Below are positions 50,503 through 61,811 of a DNA stretch of 64,000 bases, piece after piece. Position numbers and translations under genes: made by a program. Within the stretch, counting starts at the first letter, position 1. The number at the start of each line of letters is the position of its first letter. Origin of the DNA: Sphingopyxis sp. Root154 (lineage in GTDB: Bacteria; Pseudomonadota; Alphaproteobacteria; Sphingomonadales; Sphingomonadaceae); NCBI RefSeq assembly GCF_001427105.1, contig NZ_LMGI01000004.1, positions 1 through 64,000 of the forward strand. Direction: 5' to 3'. The notes below the pieces were generated by a model. That model ran no database searches, was not told the origin of the DNA, and saw nothing but the letters and a program-made list of their open reading frames with translations.

Positions 50503-53457
50503 GTGAAGAAAACCCAATATTCCAAGCTGAGACTAGGCGCTGCGCCGCTCGTATTGAGCGTCGCCCTGGTTTCGGCTCCTGCCTTTGCGCAGGACGCCGC
50601 CGAAGAAGGTGCCGCACAGTCGGAAATCGTCGTCACCGGCTCGCTCATCCGTAACCCGAATCTTGAATCGGCCTCGCCGGTCAACGTCACCACCGAAGAC
50701 GAAATCAGGCTGCGTCAGTCGACGAGCGCCGAGCTGCTGCTTCGTGAAACCCCCGGCGTCGTTGCGAACCTCGGTTCGAACGTGAACAACGGCTCGGTCG
50801 GTTCGTCGCGTGTCGATCTTCGCGGCCTGGGCGCGCAGCGCAACCTCGTCATGCTCAATTCGACCCGCATCGTGCCGTCGAGCACCTTCGGTGCGGTCGA
50901 CCTCAACAATATCCCGGTCGCGCTGATCGAACGCGTCGACGTCCTGACCGGTGGCGCTTCGACGACCTATGGCGCGGACGCCGTGACCGGTGTCGTCAAC
51001 TTCATCACCAAGCGCGACTTTGCAGGTATCGACCTGTCGGCGACTCAACAGCTCAGCGAGCGCGGCGATGCCAATCTGTTCAGCACCGATCTCGTTATCG
51101 GCGCGAACTTCGACGACGGCCGCGGTAATGCGGTTTTGTCTCTTGGTTATACCGAAGCCGACAAGCTGCTTTTCGGTGCCCGTCCGCAGGGCCAGTGCGT
51201 TATCAACTCCTTCTCGGGTGCTTGCGGTGGTGACTCGCCGACGGCTTCGCCGACTTCGTTTGCGATCCCGGGTCAGACCAACAACATGCAGATCGGCCCC
51301 GACGGGCAGAGCCTGGTGCCGCAATATTCGCTCTACAACTTCAACCCGGCGAACATCTACATCACGCCCTATCGTCGCTTCAACATGTACGGTGAAGCGC
51401 GCTATGACGTGTCGGATAGCGTGACCGTCTACGGTCGCGGCCTGTTCTCGAAGAACACTGTCGACACGGAAATCGCTTCCTCGGGTATCTTCGGCGAAGA
51501 ACTCACCGTTGCTGGCAACAACCCGTTCCTGCCGGCCGGCATCCGCGATCAGCTCTGCACCTTCTCGGGCATTGCGCTGGGGGCGTCTTGTAACAACAAT
51601 ACGGCGATCCCCTTGGGTGCCGTATATCGTCGTTCGGTTGAGCTTGGGCCGCGCAAGTCGCGCTACGTCACCAACATCTTCGACATGAAGGCCGGTGCGA
51701 CCTTCAATATCACGGACAAGATCTCGTTCGACATCTATGGCGCGTACGGCGAATCGGAAAATACCGAAACCCGTTCCGGCTATGTCGCGAAATCGCGCGT
51801 GATCCAGGCCCTTGACGCCGTCGACGCCACGACCTGTACCGACCCCTCGGGCGGCTGTGTCCCGTTGAACATCTTCGGCGGTCTCGGCAGCATTACGCCT
51901 GAAATGGGCGCATTCGTCGGCGGTCTTACCAGTTCGATCCAGCAATATTCGTCGCTGGCACAGGTTCATGGCGTGCTTTCGGGTTCGACCGGCTTCGCCC
52001 TTCCCTGGGCGAGCGAGGAAGTGTCGTTCGCGATCGGTGGCGAATATCGCGACTATTTCGCGGCGCAGCGCCCCGACAACCTGGCGCAGGTTCCGGGCGA
52101 ACTGGGCGGCGCCGGCGGTGCGGTCGTTCCGTTCGAGGGCGGCTACAACGCGACCGAGGCGTTCGGCGAGTTGATCATCCCCCTCGTCAGCGACAAGCCC
52201 TTCTTTGACGAACTGACGCTCGAAGGCGGCATCCGCTATTCGCACTATGAGGTGGCTGCTCCGAACAAGCCGAGCTTCAACGCGACGAGCTGGAAGGTCG
52301 GTGTGAACTGGGCTCCGGCAGATGCGATCAAGTTCCGTGGCAACTATCAGAAGGCTGTTCGCGCGCCGAACATCGGCGAATTGTTCGCGCCGACCAGCAC
52401 CGGTCTGACGAACCTGGCTACCGATCCCTGCTCGGGTACGAAGCCCGGCACCGTCGGTGGCCCGAACACGGGCGCGCAGAATGACTTGTGGGCCGTCTGT
52501 CTCGCGCAGGGCGCAAATCCGGCTGCGCGCGGCACGATCGCCGATCCGGCTTCGGGTCAGGCGAACGTGACGGGTGGTGGCAACACCAATCTGAAGCCTG
52601 AAACGGCGAAGACCCTGACGGTCGGTGTTGTGCTGACGCCGCGCGATCTGGTCCCCGGCTTTACGCTGTCGTTCGACTATTACCGCATCAAGGTGACGAA
52701 TGCGATCACCGCGCCTCTGCCCGATGACATCATCAGCGCTTGCTTTGATAGCATCACGGCAGCTTCGGCGGCCGACCCGGCTTGCACGGCCATCCGTCGC
52801 AACCCGGCTTCGAGCCGTCTGAGCGGTTCCCCCGCGACGACTCCCGGCCTGCCGGCGCCTCTGACCAACGCGGGGCGTTTGCTCACCGATGGTTTCGACC
52901 TGGTCGCGAACTACAAGCGCAACATCGGTTTTGCCGATCTGGCGCTTAACTTCTCGGGCAACTATACGAAGAGCGCGAAGTTCGCGGCCTCGCCGACCAC
53001 CGGTTATGGCACGAACTGCCCGGGCATCTACAGCGCGAACTGCGGTCTGTCTGTTGGCCAGCTTCAGCCGAAGTGGAGCTGGAGCCAGCGCACCACGCTG
53101 AGCTTCGACAAGATCGACATCTCGCTGCTGTGGCGTCACATCTCGAGCTTCAAATATGAGTTCATCGGAACGGATGACGAACTGTTCGAAGGCGCGATCA
53201 CGGGTATCGGTCCGCTCGTCGGTAAGCAGGTCAACCTGAACCGCATTCCGTCGTACGATTATTTCGATCTGACGACGCGTTTTGCAGTGACGGATAACTT
53301 CGACCTGACGCTGACCGCGTTCAACCTGCTCGACAAGAAGCCGCCGCTCGTCGGCAACCAGGCGGGCACGACAACGGCCGGCAGCGGCAACACCTTCCCG
53401 TCGACGTACGACGTGGTCGGTCGCCGCTACAGCGCCACGGCACGCCTGCGCTTCTGA
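50503..53457 (+). CDS. TonB-dependent outer-membrane receptor
   Basis: A 984-residue TonB-dependent receptor. The signal peptide ends at SAPAFAQD, and a TonB-box-like QSEIVVTGSLIRNPNLESAS precedes the plug domain (about 55-165, with TPGVVANLGSN, RNLVMLNSTRIVPS and GADAVTGVVNFITKRDF). A large beta-barrel ends in the outer-membrane phenylalanine (ATARLRF). Twelve cysteines lie in six closely spaced pairs, all in the barrel half, so its loops may be held by disulfides. Codons look biased to GGT/CGT/GCT, a sign of high expression. The start codon is GTG. The ligand is unknown; neighbours are hydroxylase and sulfotransferase genes. Confidence 0.94.
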   Translation: MKKTQYSKLRLGAAPLVLSVALVSAPAFAQDAAEEGAAQSEIVVTGSLIRNPNLESASPVNVTTEDEIRLRQSTSAELLLRETPGVVANLGSNVNNGSVGSSRVDLRGLGAQRNLVMLNSTRIVPSSTFGAVDLNNIPVALIERVDVLTGGASTTYGADAVTGVVNFITKRDFAGIDLSATQQLSERGDANLFSTDLVIGANFDDGRGNAVLSLGYTEADKLLFGARPQGQCVINSFSGACGGDSPTASPTSFAIPGQTNNMQIGPDGQSLVPQYSLYNFNPANIYITPYRRFNMYGEARYDVSDSVTVYGRGLFSKNTVDTEIASSGIFGEELTVAGNNPFLPAGIRDQLCTFSGIALGASCNNNTAIPLGAVYRRSVELGPRKSRYVTNIFDMKAGATFNITDKISFDIYGAYGESENTETRSGYVAKSRVIQALDAVDATTCTDPSGGCVPLNIFGGLGSITPEMGAFVGGLTSSIQQYSSLAQVHGVLSGSTGFALPWASEEVSFAIGGEYRDYFAAQRPDNLAQVPGELGGAGGAVVPFEGGYNATEAFGELIIPLVSDKPFFDELTLEGGIRYSHYEVAAPNKPSFNATSWKVGVNWAPADAIKFRGNYQKAVRAPNIGELFAPTSTGLTNLATDPCSGTKPGTVGGPNTGAQNDLWAVCLAQGANPAARGTIADPASGQANVTGGGNTNLKPETAKTLTVGVVLTPRDLVPGFTLSFDYYRIKVTNAITAPLPDDIISACFDSITAASAADPACTAIRRNPASSRLSGSPATTPGLPAPLTNAGRLLTDGFDLVANYKRNIGFADLALNFSGNYTKSAKFAASPTTGYGTNCPGIYSANCGLSVGQLQPKWSWSQRTTLSFDKIDISLLWRHISSFKYEFIGTDDELFEGAITGIGPLVGKQVNLNRIPSYDYFDLTTRFAVTDNFDLTLTAFNLLDKKPPLVGNQAGTTTAGSGNTFPSTYDVVGRRYSATARLRF

Positions 53458-53483
53458 TTCAGTCGGAAGGCAATGCATAGGAA

Positions 53484-53510
53484 GGGCGGATCTGCGGATC
53501 CGCCCTTTTT
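53484..53510 (+). terminator. Rho-independent terminator after the TonB-dependent receptor
   Basis: GGGCGGATC (53484-53492) and GATCCGCCC (53497-53505) form a perfect 9-bp stem around TGCG, followed by TTTTT. The flanking AA and TT extend the stem by two pairs. It is the clearest terminator in the window and makes the receptor gene monocistronic. Confidence 0.95.
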
Positions 53511-53624
53511 ATTTTGTCTTGGAAATATATCGGGCCCGTGACGGTTGAGCGTAGAGCGGTCGGTGAATAGCCAGGCATCGGCTCAGCCGAAACGAAAGTC
53601 CGTGGATTTGTGGAGGGTATGCCG

Positions 53625-54647
53625 TCAGGCCGCGATCGCGGCCGGTAAGCGCATCGCTATATCGCGAGCGGCAGCGACCTCGTGAGTCCAAGCCGTAACC
53701 TTTTCGATCTCGCCTCCGTAAATTGGCCGCATCCGCCCATATTCCGCCGCGCGATCAGCCGCATCGAAACGTTGTCCGCTTTTGGAATCGCGCGTGAGCG
53801 CGCCAGCTACAATGGATGCAAGCTGGGCATTTGACAGATCAAGATTGAAATGCATTGCCACATCGCGAACGGTTTGCTGCGTCTCTGACATGAAGGTGCC
53901 GCTGTCGAGTGACCGCACTCGATCGGGATGGTTCGCAATCAGCGCCCCGAACAGGCTTTGCTGCGCGAGCCAGGCCATCGCCGCGATCTGCAAATCGGTC
54001 TGTTCGAAAAAATCTGTATCGCTGAAGCCGAGCGATTGAACGCAGCCTTGCGCGCGCAGTTTGACGAATAAGGTGCGCGCCCAGCGCCGCCCATCAAGAC
54101 CCTTTTTCGCGATTGATATCAGGAAATCTTCCAGCGGGGCGTGCATCACGACCGCTTTGGCCGATGGCTGGATCGCCAACATGACCATCGCGAGGCCGTT
54201 GAGGATGTTCGATGGCTTTACAATGGTTGCGTGATCGCCGGGGAACGGGCGACCGAGCAGTCGTAGTGCGTCCGCCAATGCCATGGCGACGCCGTCCGCA
54301 GGGGCGCCGCGCAGGCGCCAGCCCACAATGTCGTTCAGGATCAATGGTTCGCTGAAACTGCTGGCTAAGCCGGGGAGATCGAAACACTTGCCTAGCAGTG
54401 TCGAGCAACAAAAGCCGGAATGAAAGATGAAATGCAGCGGGGCCTGTTGGCGAAACGCTTGTATATCCCGCTGCGAGAGCGACTGCCATTCGCGAGGGGG
54501 CAAATAGTCGTCGGTCAAGAATGGAACCGAAGCACGTTCCTCCCGGCTGCAGGAAATGAAGCGAAAAGCGCGGCTGCTTTCATCGAAACGGTGCGCCAAC
54601 CATTCTGGGCCGAGCGGCTCCGGCATCGCCAGAATTCGATCGGTCAT
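53625..54647 (-). CDS. Sulfotransferase-like P-loop protein
   Basis: A 340-residue cytoplasmic protein. LHFIFHSGFCCSTLLGKCFD near residue 80 resembles the 5'-phosphosulfate (PAPS) loop of sulfotransferases, in the divergent FCCSTLL form found in a little-studied proteobacterial family. TIVKPSNILNGLAMVMLAI and AVVMHAPLEDFLISIAKKGL may serve as the second nucleotide motif. A PAPS-dependent transfer to an unknown acceptor is inferred. The start at 54647 is uncertain (ATG at 54683 adds 12 residues). It is divergent from the hydroxylase gene and convergent with the receptor. Confidence 0.7.
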   Translation of the reverse strand: MTDRILAMPEPLGPEWLAHRFDESSRAFRFISCSREERASVPFLTDDYLPPREWQSLSQRDIQAFRQQAPLHFIFHSGFCCSTLLGKCFDLPGLASSFSEPLILNDIVGWRLRGAPADGVAMALADALRLLGRPFPGDHATIVKPSNILNGLAMVMLAIQPSAKAVVMHAPLEDFLISIAKKGLDGRRWARTLFVKLRAQGCVQSLGFSDTDFFEQTDLQIAAMAWLAQQSLFGALIANHPDRVRSLDSGTFMSETQQTVRDVAMHFNLDLSNAQLASIVAGALTRDSKSGQRFDAADRAAEYGRMRPIYGGEIEKVTAWTHEVAAARDIAMRLPAAIAA

Positions 54648-54698
54648 TCGTGTTTCAATCTCTGCTGCTTTGCGCCGAAACATGCGCTATGATCAAGC

Positions 54699-55955
54699 AT
54701 GAGCCTGACAGAGCCTGCCGCAGAAGTCCAGTCACACATTGCCAAGATAGCCGATGCCCGCCGTCGGGGCGACCGCATCGCGGAGGTTCTGCATCTTGAC
54801 GCCGCGCTTCGCCTGGCACCGGACGATCCCCAACTGCTCAACGCGCGCGGCATGTGCCATCTGCAAGATGGTGCGTGGGCGGAGGCTGCGGGCTATTTCA
54901 CCAAAGCTGCGAATCATGATCCCAAAGAACCGATATTGTGGATCAATCTTGCGACAGCCCAGCGTGGGTTGGAAGACGTCGAAGGAGAACGCGCGGCATT
55001 GGATCGTGCCCTTGCAAATGATCGCTTTCAACTCACGGCGTTGCTTCGAAAGGCCGAACTTGAAGAGCGTTCGGGCAAAGAGGGCGATGCCGTCGTAGCA
55101 TGGAACGCCGTAATTCAGGTCGCGCGTCAGATACCGGATGCACCACCGCCTGTCCTGGATGCCATCCAGCGCGGCCAGGCTTTTATGGCTCGGCATACAA
55201 GCGACCTGGCGGATCGCTATGACGATAATTTCGGTGCCGACCGTGCTGCCGATCCCGACATGCGTCGTTTCAATCGCTGCCTCGACATCGTGCTTGGGCG
55301 CAAAGGCGTTTATCGAAACGAATGCCACGGACTCTACTACCCCTTCCTTCCGGCCGACGAATATTTTGACAGACGTTTGTTCCCTTGGTTTTCCGATATT
55401 GAAGCGGCGACTTCCGACATTCGGCGCGAAGGACTCGCACTATTCGACGAGGGCGGGAACGATTTGCGACCTTATGTGCGGATGGACGAAGGCTCACCCG
55501 ATAGCAAATGGACCGGGCTCGATGGTTCACTCGATTGGAGTGCCTGTTTTCTATGGGAATATGGCACGCCGAACCAACGGGTGCTCGACCGTTGCCCTGC
55601 AACTGCCGCTGCTCTTTCGCGTGCCCCGCTCGCACCGATTCCGGGCAAGGCGCCCTCGGCCTTTTTCTCCATGCTCAAGCCCGGGGCTCATATTCCGCCG
55701 CATACCGGCGTAACCAACACCCGCGCTATCATTCACCTGCCGCTCGTGGTTCCGCCCGGATGCGAATTTCGCGTGGGCGGCGAGACGCGCGCCTGGACGG
55801 AAGGGGAGGCGTTTGCTTTCGACGACACGATCGAGCACGAGGCCGTCAATCGCAGTGGGGAGAACCGCCTGGTGCTAATCTTCGACGTATGGAATCCCCA
55901 TCTGTCGGAACGTGAGTGTGAACTTCTCACCGAATTCTACGCTATGCAAAAATAA
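54699..55955 (+). CDS. TPR domain plus aspartyl/asparaginyl beta-hydroxylase domain protein
   Basis: A 418-residue protein. Tetratricopeptide-like repeats occupy about residues 1-130 (LHLDAALRLAPDDPQLLNAR, EAAGYFTKAANHDPKEPILW). The C-terminal 2-oxoglutarate/iron oxygenase domain is of the AspH type: PPHTGVTNTRAIIHLPLVVP, TRAWTEGEAFAFDDTIEHEA and NRLVLIFDVWNP. The two iron-binding histidines are near residues 335 and 380, and the arginine of NRLVLIF binds 2-oxoglutarate. Such enzymes hydroxylate aspartate or asparagine side chains. The gene has a weak ribosome site and ends two bases before the convergent sulfotransferase stop. Confidence 0.88.
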   Translation: MSLTEPAAEVQSHIAKIADARRRGDRIAEVLHLDAALRLAPDDPQLLNARGMCHLQDGAWAEAAGYFTKAANHDPKEPILWINLATAQRGLEDVEGERAALDRALANDRFQLTALLRKAELEERSGKEGDAVVAWNAVIQVARQIPDAPPPVLDAIQRGQAFMARHTSDLADRYDDNFGADRAADPDMRRFNRCLDIVLGRKGVYRNECHGLYYPFLPADEYFDRRLFPWFSDIEAATSDIRREGLALFDEGGNDLRPYVRMDEGSPDSKWTGLDGSLDWSACFLWEYGTPNQRVLDRCPATAAALSRAPLAPIPGKAPSAFFSMLKPGAHIPPHTGVTNTRAIIHLPLVVPPGCEFRVGGETRAWTEGEAFAFDDTIEHEAVNRSGENRLVLIFDVWNPHLSERECELLTEFYAMQK

Positions 55956-55957
55956 CG

Positions 55958-57403
55958 CTATTCCGGAGCTTCGCCTAATTTTGCGACGGCGGATCCGAGC
56001 GCGTCGGCGTAGTTTTTCCAGCGCCCGGAGGATTTGCTGTTAACGGCTGAGCGGGCTTTCCAGTTGCTCGGCGTACGAATGATCGAGGAGCCGCCGGCAT
56101 CCGCCAAAGCATGTCCGGGAACGCCAAGCCCCAGCTCGCGAAATGCGGCAGCCATAATGGCATCGGGATCTCGAACCATAAGGTCATAGTCGACGACGAC
56201 GATGTCTTCGCCAAACACCGTCTGCCAGTGCGCCAACAGGCGGCGATATTGGACCGCATAGTGGACAAGATCCTCGATTCGATCGGCGTAGTTAATCGAT
56301 TCTGCAAAATTCAGGAAAAATGCAGACAATATATTGTCGCGCATATTTCGCCGCGTATGGATGATTTTGGCGTCCGGAAATAACGTCTTGATCAGTCCGA
56401 TGTGAATGAAATTGTCAGGTCGTTTATCGGTGACATAACGCGCTAAAGGGAAATTTGATCGTACCCGGGCCAAATATTGTTCACGCAGATGTTGCAACTT
56501 TTCTGCACCGACATTCCGCAAGGCGGACGGGTAGGGCAGAAGGTGGTCGTGCACCATGGCCGGAATGAGCTCAAGCTCTCCACCGATCTGGATCAGCGGA
56601 TGGCGCCCGAGCAATTGTTCGATCACGGTCGATCCCGAACGGAACATCCCGCAAACGAAAATCATGCCGACGTCAACATCGTCCGCGACCCGATCGGGCC
56701 GGACGGGAAACTGCGCAATGAGATCGTCAACGAGTTGTTCTTGCGCTCGCCGGTTATACTGCAGGGCAGCGGGACGAAGAGCAGCAGTTATGGCATTTGC
56801 CTCGGTGATCACGGCAAAGGCCTGAGAATATCGCCCTTCCGCGTCTAGCGCGTTGCCAAGGGCGAAAAGCAGTTCCGCCCGGTCGTCTTCGCTGTCGACG
56901 CCCAGGCGCAGCCCTTGTTCGAGGTCGTTGATTGCCGCCGCACCCTCGCCTCTGTGGACGCGGATTGCGGACAGTCGCGCGCGCGCGCGGCCGTTGCCGG
57001 GCGCAATCCGCGATGCTTCATGATACGCCGTTGCCGCGGCATCGGCGTTCCCGGCGTCTTCCATCAGGCTGCCGAGATTGAGCCATGCGGGAAGATAGCC
57101 GGGATCCAACGCGATTGCGGTGTGCAGTTCCTGTTCGGCCTCATCAATCTGTTCGAGATATTCGGACAGGATGGCCGCCCGGTTGACGTGGGCGGCCTCG
57201 GGGTCGACGACGTTTCGCCTTATGGCCTCATCATAAGCACGTAATGCCTCGGGGTAGGCACGCAATTGACGAAGAGCATAACCAAGATTGAACCAGCCGT
57301 CGGCATGATCAGGATTGAGTGCCACAGCCTGCCGGAGTAGGTCCGCGGCATTCGCATAACGATGTTGGTCGATGCATTTTTCCGCGGCAGCATCGAGCCG
57401 CAT
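55958..57403 (-). CDS. TPR domain sulfotransferase
   Basis: A 481-residue protein. Four or more tetratricopeptide repeats fill about residues 1-210 (ADGWFNLGYALRQLRAYPEA, YLPAWLNLGSLMEDAGNADA). A sulfotransferase domain follows with MIFVCGMFRSGSTVIEQLLG as the PAPS loop, TRRNMRDNILSAFF as the 3'-phosphate motif and a C-terminal TPSNWKARSAVNSKSSGRWK then NYADAL. TPR-sulfotransferases of this form are distantly related to tyrosylprotein sulfotransferases. The ATG at 57403 follows GGTGGA; a TTG at 57418 and GTG at 57415 also fit. It is convergent with the hydroxylase. Confidence 0.9.
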   Translation of the reverse strand: MRLDAAAEKCIDQHRYANAADLLRQAVALNPDHADGWFNLGYALRQLRAYPEALRAYDEAIRRNVVDPEAAHVNRAAILSEYLEQIDEAEQELHTAIALDPGYLPAWLNLGSLMEDAGNADAAATAYHEASRIAPGNGRARARLSAIRVHRGEGAAAINDLEQGLRLGVDSEDDRAELLFALGNALDAEGRYSQAFAVITEANAITAALRPAALQYNRRAQEQLVDDLIAQFPVRPDRVADDVDVGMIFVCGMFRSGSTVIEQLLGRHPLIQIGGELELIPAMVHDHLLPYPSALRNVGAEKLQHLREQYLARVRSNFPLARYVTDKRPDNFIHIGLIKTLFPDAKIIHTRRNMRDNILSAFFLNFAESINYADRIEDLVHYAVQYRRLLAHWQTVFGEDIVVVDYDLMVRDPDAIMAAAFRELGLGVPGHALADAGGSSIIRTPSNWKARSAVNSKSSGRWKNYADALGSAVAKLGEAPE

Positions 57404-57430
57404 CCATGGTTCCACCAACTTACCCCATTC

Positions 57431-60010
<2,580 letters not shown>

Positions 60011-60038
60011 TCTGGATAAGCCCCTTTCTTGCCGAGCA

Positions 60039-60066
60039 AGATAGTGTTGCCATTGTGCAACACAAG
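60039..60066 (-). promoter_or_regulatory. Heat-shock sigma-32-type promoter of clpB with overlapping inverted repeat
   Basis: Read leftward, CTTGTG (60066-60061), 16 bases, then CTATCT (60044-60039) match the alphaproteobacterial RpoH pattern (CTTG, then a C-rich/TAT-type -10). Transcription should begin about 20 bases before the ATG. GTGTTGC (60044-60050) and GCAACAC (60057-60063) form a perfect 7-bp dyad in the spacer, which could be an operator. The promoter class follows from clpB being a heat-shock gene plus the sequence match. Confidence 0.7.
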
Positions 60067-60090
60067 GGGCCTTCCGAGGTTCCGCAAAAC

Positions 60091-61662
60091 CTATTCGCTC
60101 CGCGCGAGCTGGTCGAGCAGGCGCACGCCGAAGCCCGTCATGCCTTTGGGAACGAGTGAGGTGGCCTTCTCCGAACGGTTGACCCCGGCGATATCGAGAT
60201 GTGCCCACGGGGTCGTCTCGTCGACGAAGAAGCCGATGAAATGCGCGCCGAGGCTCGCGCCCGGGCCTTGGCCGGTCGCGGAGTTGCGAATGTCGGCGAT
60301 GTCGGACTTCATCCGCTCGGCATAATCCTTGTGGAGCGGAAGGCGCCACAATTCCTCGCCGCTGGCGGTGCCGGCGGCGATCAGGCGCGCCGCAAGCGCT
60401 TCGTCGCGCGCGAAGAGGCCCGCATAGCTGTTGTCGAGCGCGCCGACGACCGCGCCGGTGAGCGTCGCGATGTTGACGATCGCTTTGGGCCGATAGGCCT
60501 TGGCGACATATTCATTGGCATCGGCGAGGACGAGGCGGCCTTCGGCGTCGGCATTGACCATCTCGATCGTCTTGCCCGACATGGTGCGGGTGACGTCGCC
60601 CGGACGCTGCGCATTGCCGTCGGGCATATTCTCGGCGAGCGCCGCGACCCCGACGACATGCACCGGCGCGCGCGATTTGGCGAGCGAGACGACCGCGCCC
60701 ATCACCGACGCGGCGCCCGACATATCGCCCTTCATATTGCCCATCCCGGCGCCGGGCTTGAGCGACAGGCCGCCCGAATCGAAGGTGATGCCCTTGCCGA
60801 CGAAGGCCGTCGGCGCGTCGGGCGCGCCGGCACCGCGATAGCGGATGAGCAGCAGCCGCGATCCGCGAGGGCTGCCCTGGCCGACGCCGACGAGCGTGCC
60901 CATTCCGAGTTTGCGCATCGCGGCTTCGTCGAGCACTTCGATGCTCACGCCCGGCGTGCCCGCGAGCGTTTCGCGCACGCGCGCAACGAAGCTTTCGGGA
61001 TAGATGACGTTCGCGGGCTCGTTGGCGAGGTCGCGCGACAGTCGCACGCCTTCGGCAAGCGGCTTCCAGCGGCTCGTAAAGGCGGCTTCGGCGGCCGGCG
61101 AATTGGCCCCGACGATCGTGACCGGGCCCGTCGAGGGCGCCTTTTTGTCGACGGTCTTGTAGCGGTCGAAGCGATATTGGCCGAGCGCGAAGCCATAGGC
61201 GACATCGGCGGCCGAGACGTCGCCGAAGGCACCGGCGATGGCCACCGGCTGGGCGTCGCTCCTGAGTTCCTGCGCCGCCTTGCCGCCCGCTTCGGCGAGC
61301 GCGAGCGAAGAGGGCGTTGCGCCGGCCCCGATGAGCAGGATGCGCGGATGCGTGCCGATGCCGCGCAGCGACAATGTCGTACCGGCCTTGCCGTCGAAGC
61401 TCGCCGCAGCGATGGCGGCGGTGACCGCCGTGCGCTCGGCAGCGCCTAGCGCGACACCGTCGAGCGGGGGCAATGTCGCGTCGGTCATCACGACGACGAG
61501 CGCGGCGCTTGCAGGGGCATTTGCCGCAAAGTCGATCGCCCGCTCGGCGCTGTTCGCGGCGGTTGCGGGCACGACACCCGAACCCGTGACGGACTGCGCC
61601 ATCGCGGCGGGCGCGAGGGCGAGCGACAGGCAAGCGGAAAGGAGCAGGCTTTTCATGCGCAT
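60091..61662 (-). CDS. Exported leucyl aminopeptidase (M17 family)
   Basis: A 523-residue M17 aminopeptidase that cuts N-terminal residues from peptides with two metal ions. The catalytic domain shows [20 protein letters not shown] with a metal-binding aspartate and lysine, [14 protein letters not shown] and [16 protein letters not shown]. Unlike the cytoplasmic PepA of E. coli it begins with a signal peptide ([20 protein letters not shown] then Q), so it should act in the periplasm. Start at 61662 (or 61656), with GGGGAATATC upstream. It is divergent from the penicillin-acylase-family gene. Confidence 0.92.
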   Translation of the reverse strand: MRMKSLLLSACLSLALAPAAMAQSVTGSGVVPATAANSAERAIDFAANAPASAALVVVMTDATLPPLDGVALGAAERTAVTAAIAAASFDGKAGTTLSLRGIGTHPRILLIGAGATPSSLALAEAGGKAAQELRSDAQPVAIAGAFGDVSAADVAYGFALGQYRFDRYKTVDKKAPSTGPVTIVGANSPAAEAAFTSRWKPLAEGVRLSRDLANEPANVIYPESFVARVRETLAGTPGVSIEVLDEAAMRKLGMGTLVGVGQGSPRGSRLLLIRYRGAGAPDAPTAFVGKGITFDSGGLSLKPGAGMGNMKGDMSGAASVMGAVVSLAKSRAPVHVVGVAALAENMPDGNAQRPGDVTRTMSGKTIEMVNADAEGRLVLADANEYVAKAYRPKAIVNIATLTGAVVGALDNSYAGLFARDEALAARLIAAGTASGEELWRLPLHKDYAERMKSDIADIRNSATGQGPGASLGAHFIGFFVDETTPWAHLDIAGVNRSEKATSLVPKGMTGFGVRLLDQLARSE

Positions 61663-61811
61663 GGTTCGATATTCCCCGTTGTTCAATGACCTGACCCATG
61701 CATAGCGACGCACTGTTCGCCCGCAAATCCGGCTCGACGAACGACAGTCGCTTGCCATCGGACGACATGGCCGCCACAGATGCGCCGGACCGGGTGCGAA
61801 GAGGACCAGAG

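Noticed and set aside
60199..61449. Open frame of 416 codons on the + strand
   Set aside because: Shadow of the M17 aminopeptidase on the opposite strand with no domain or ribosome site.
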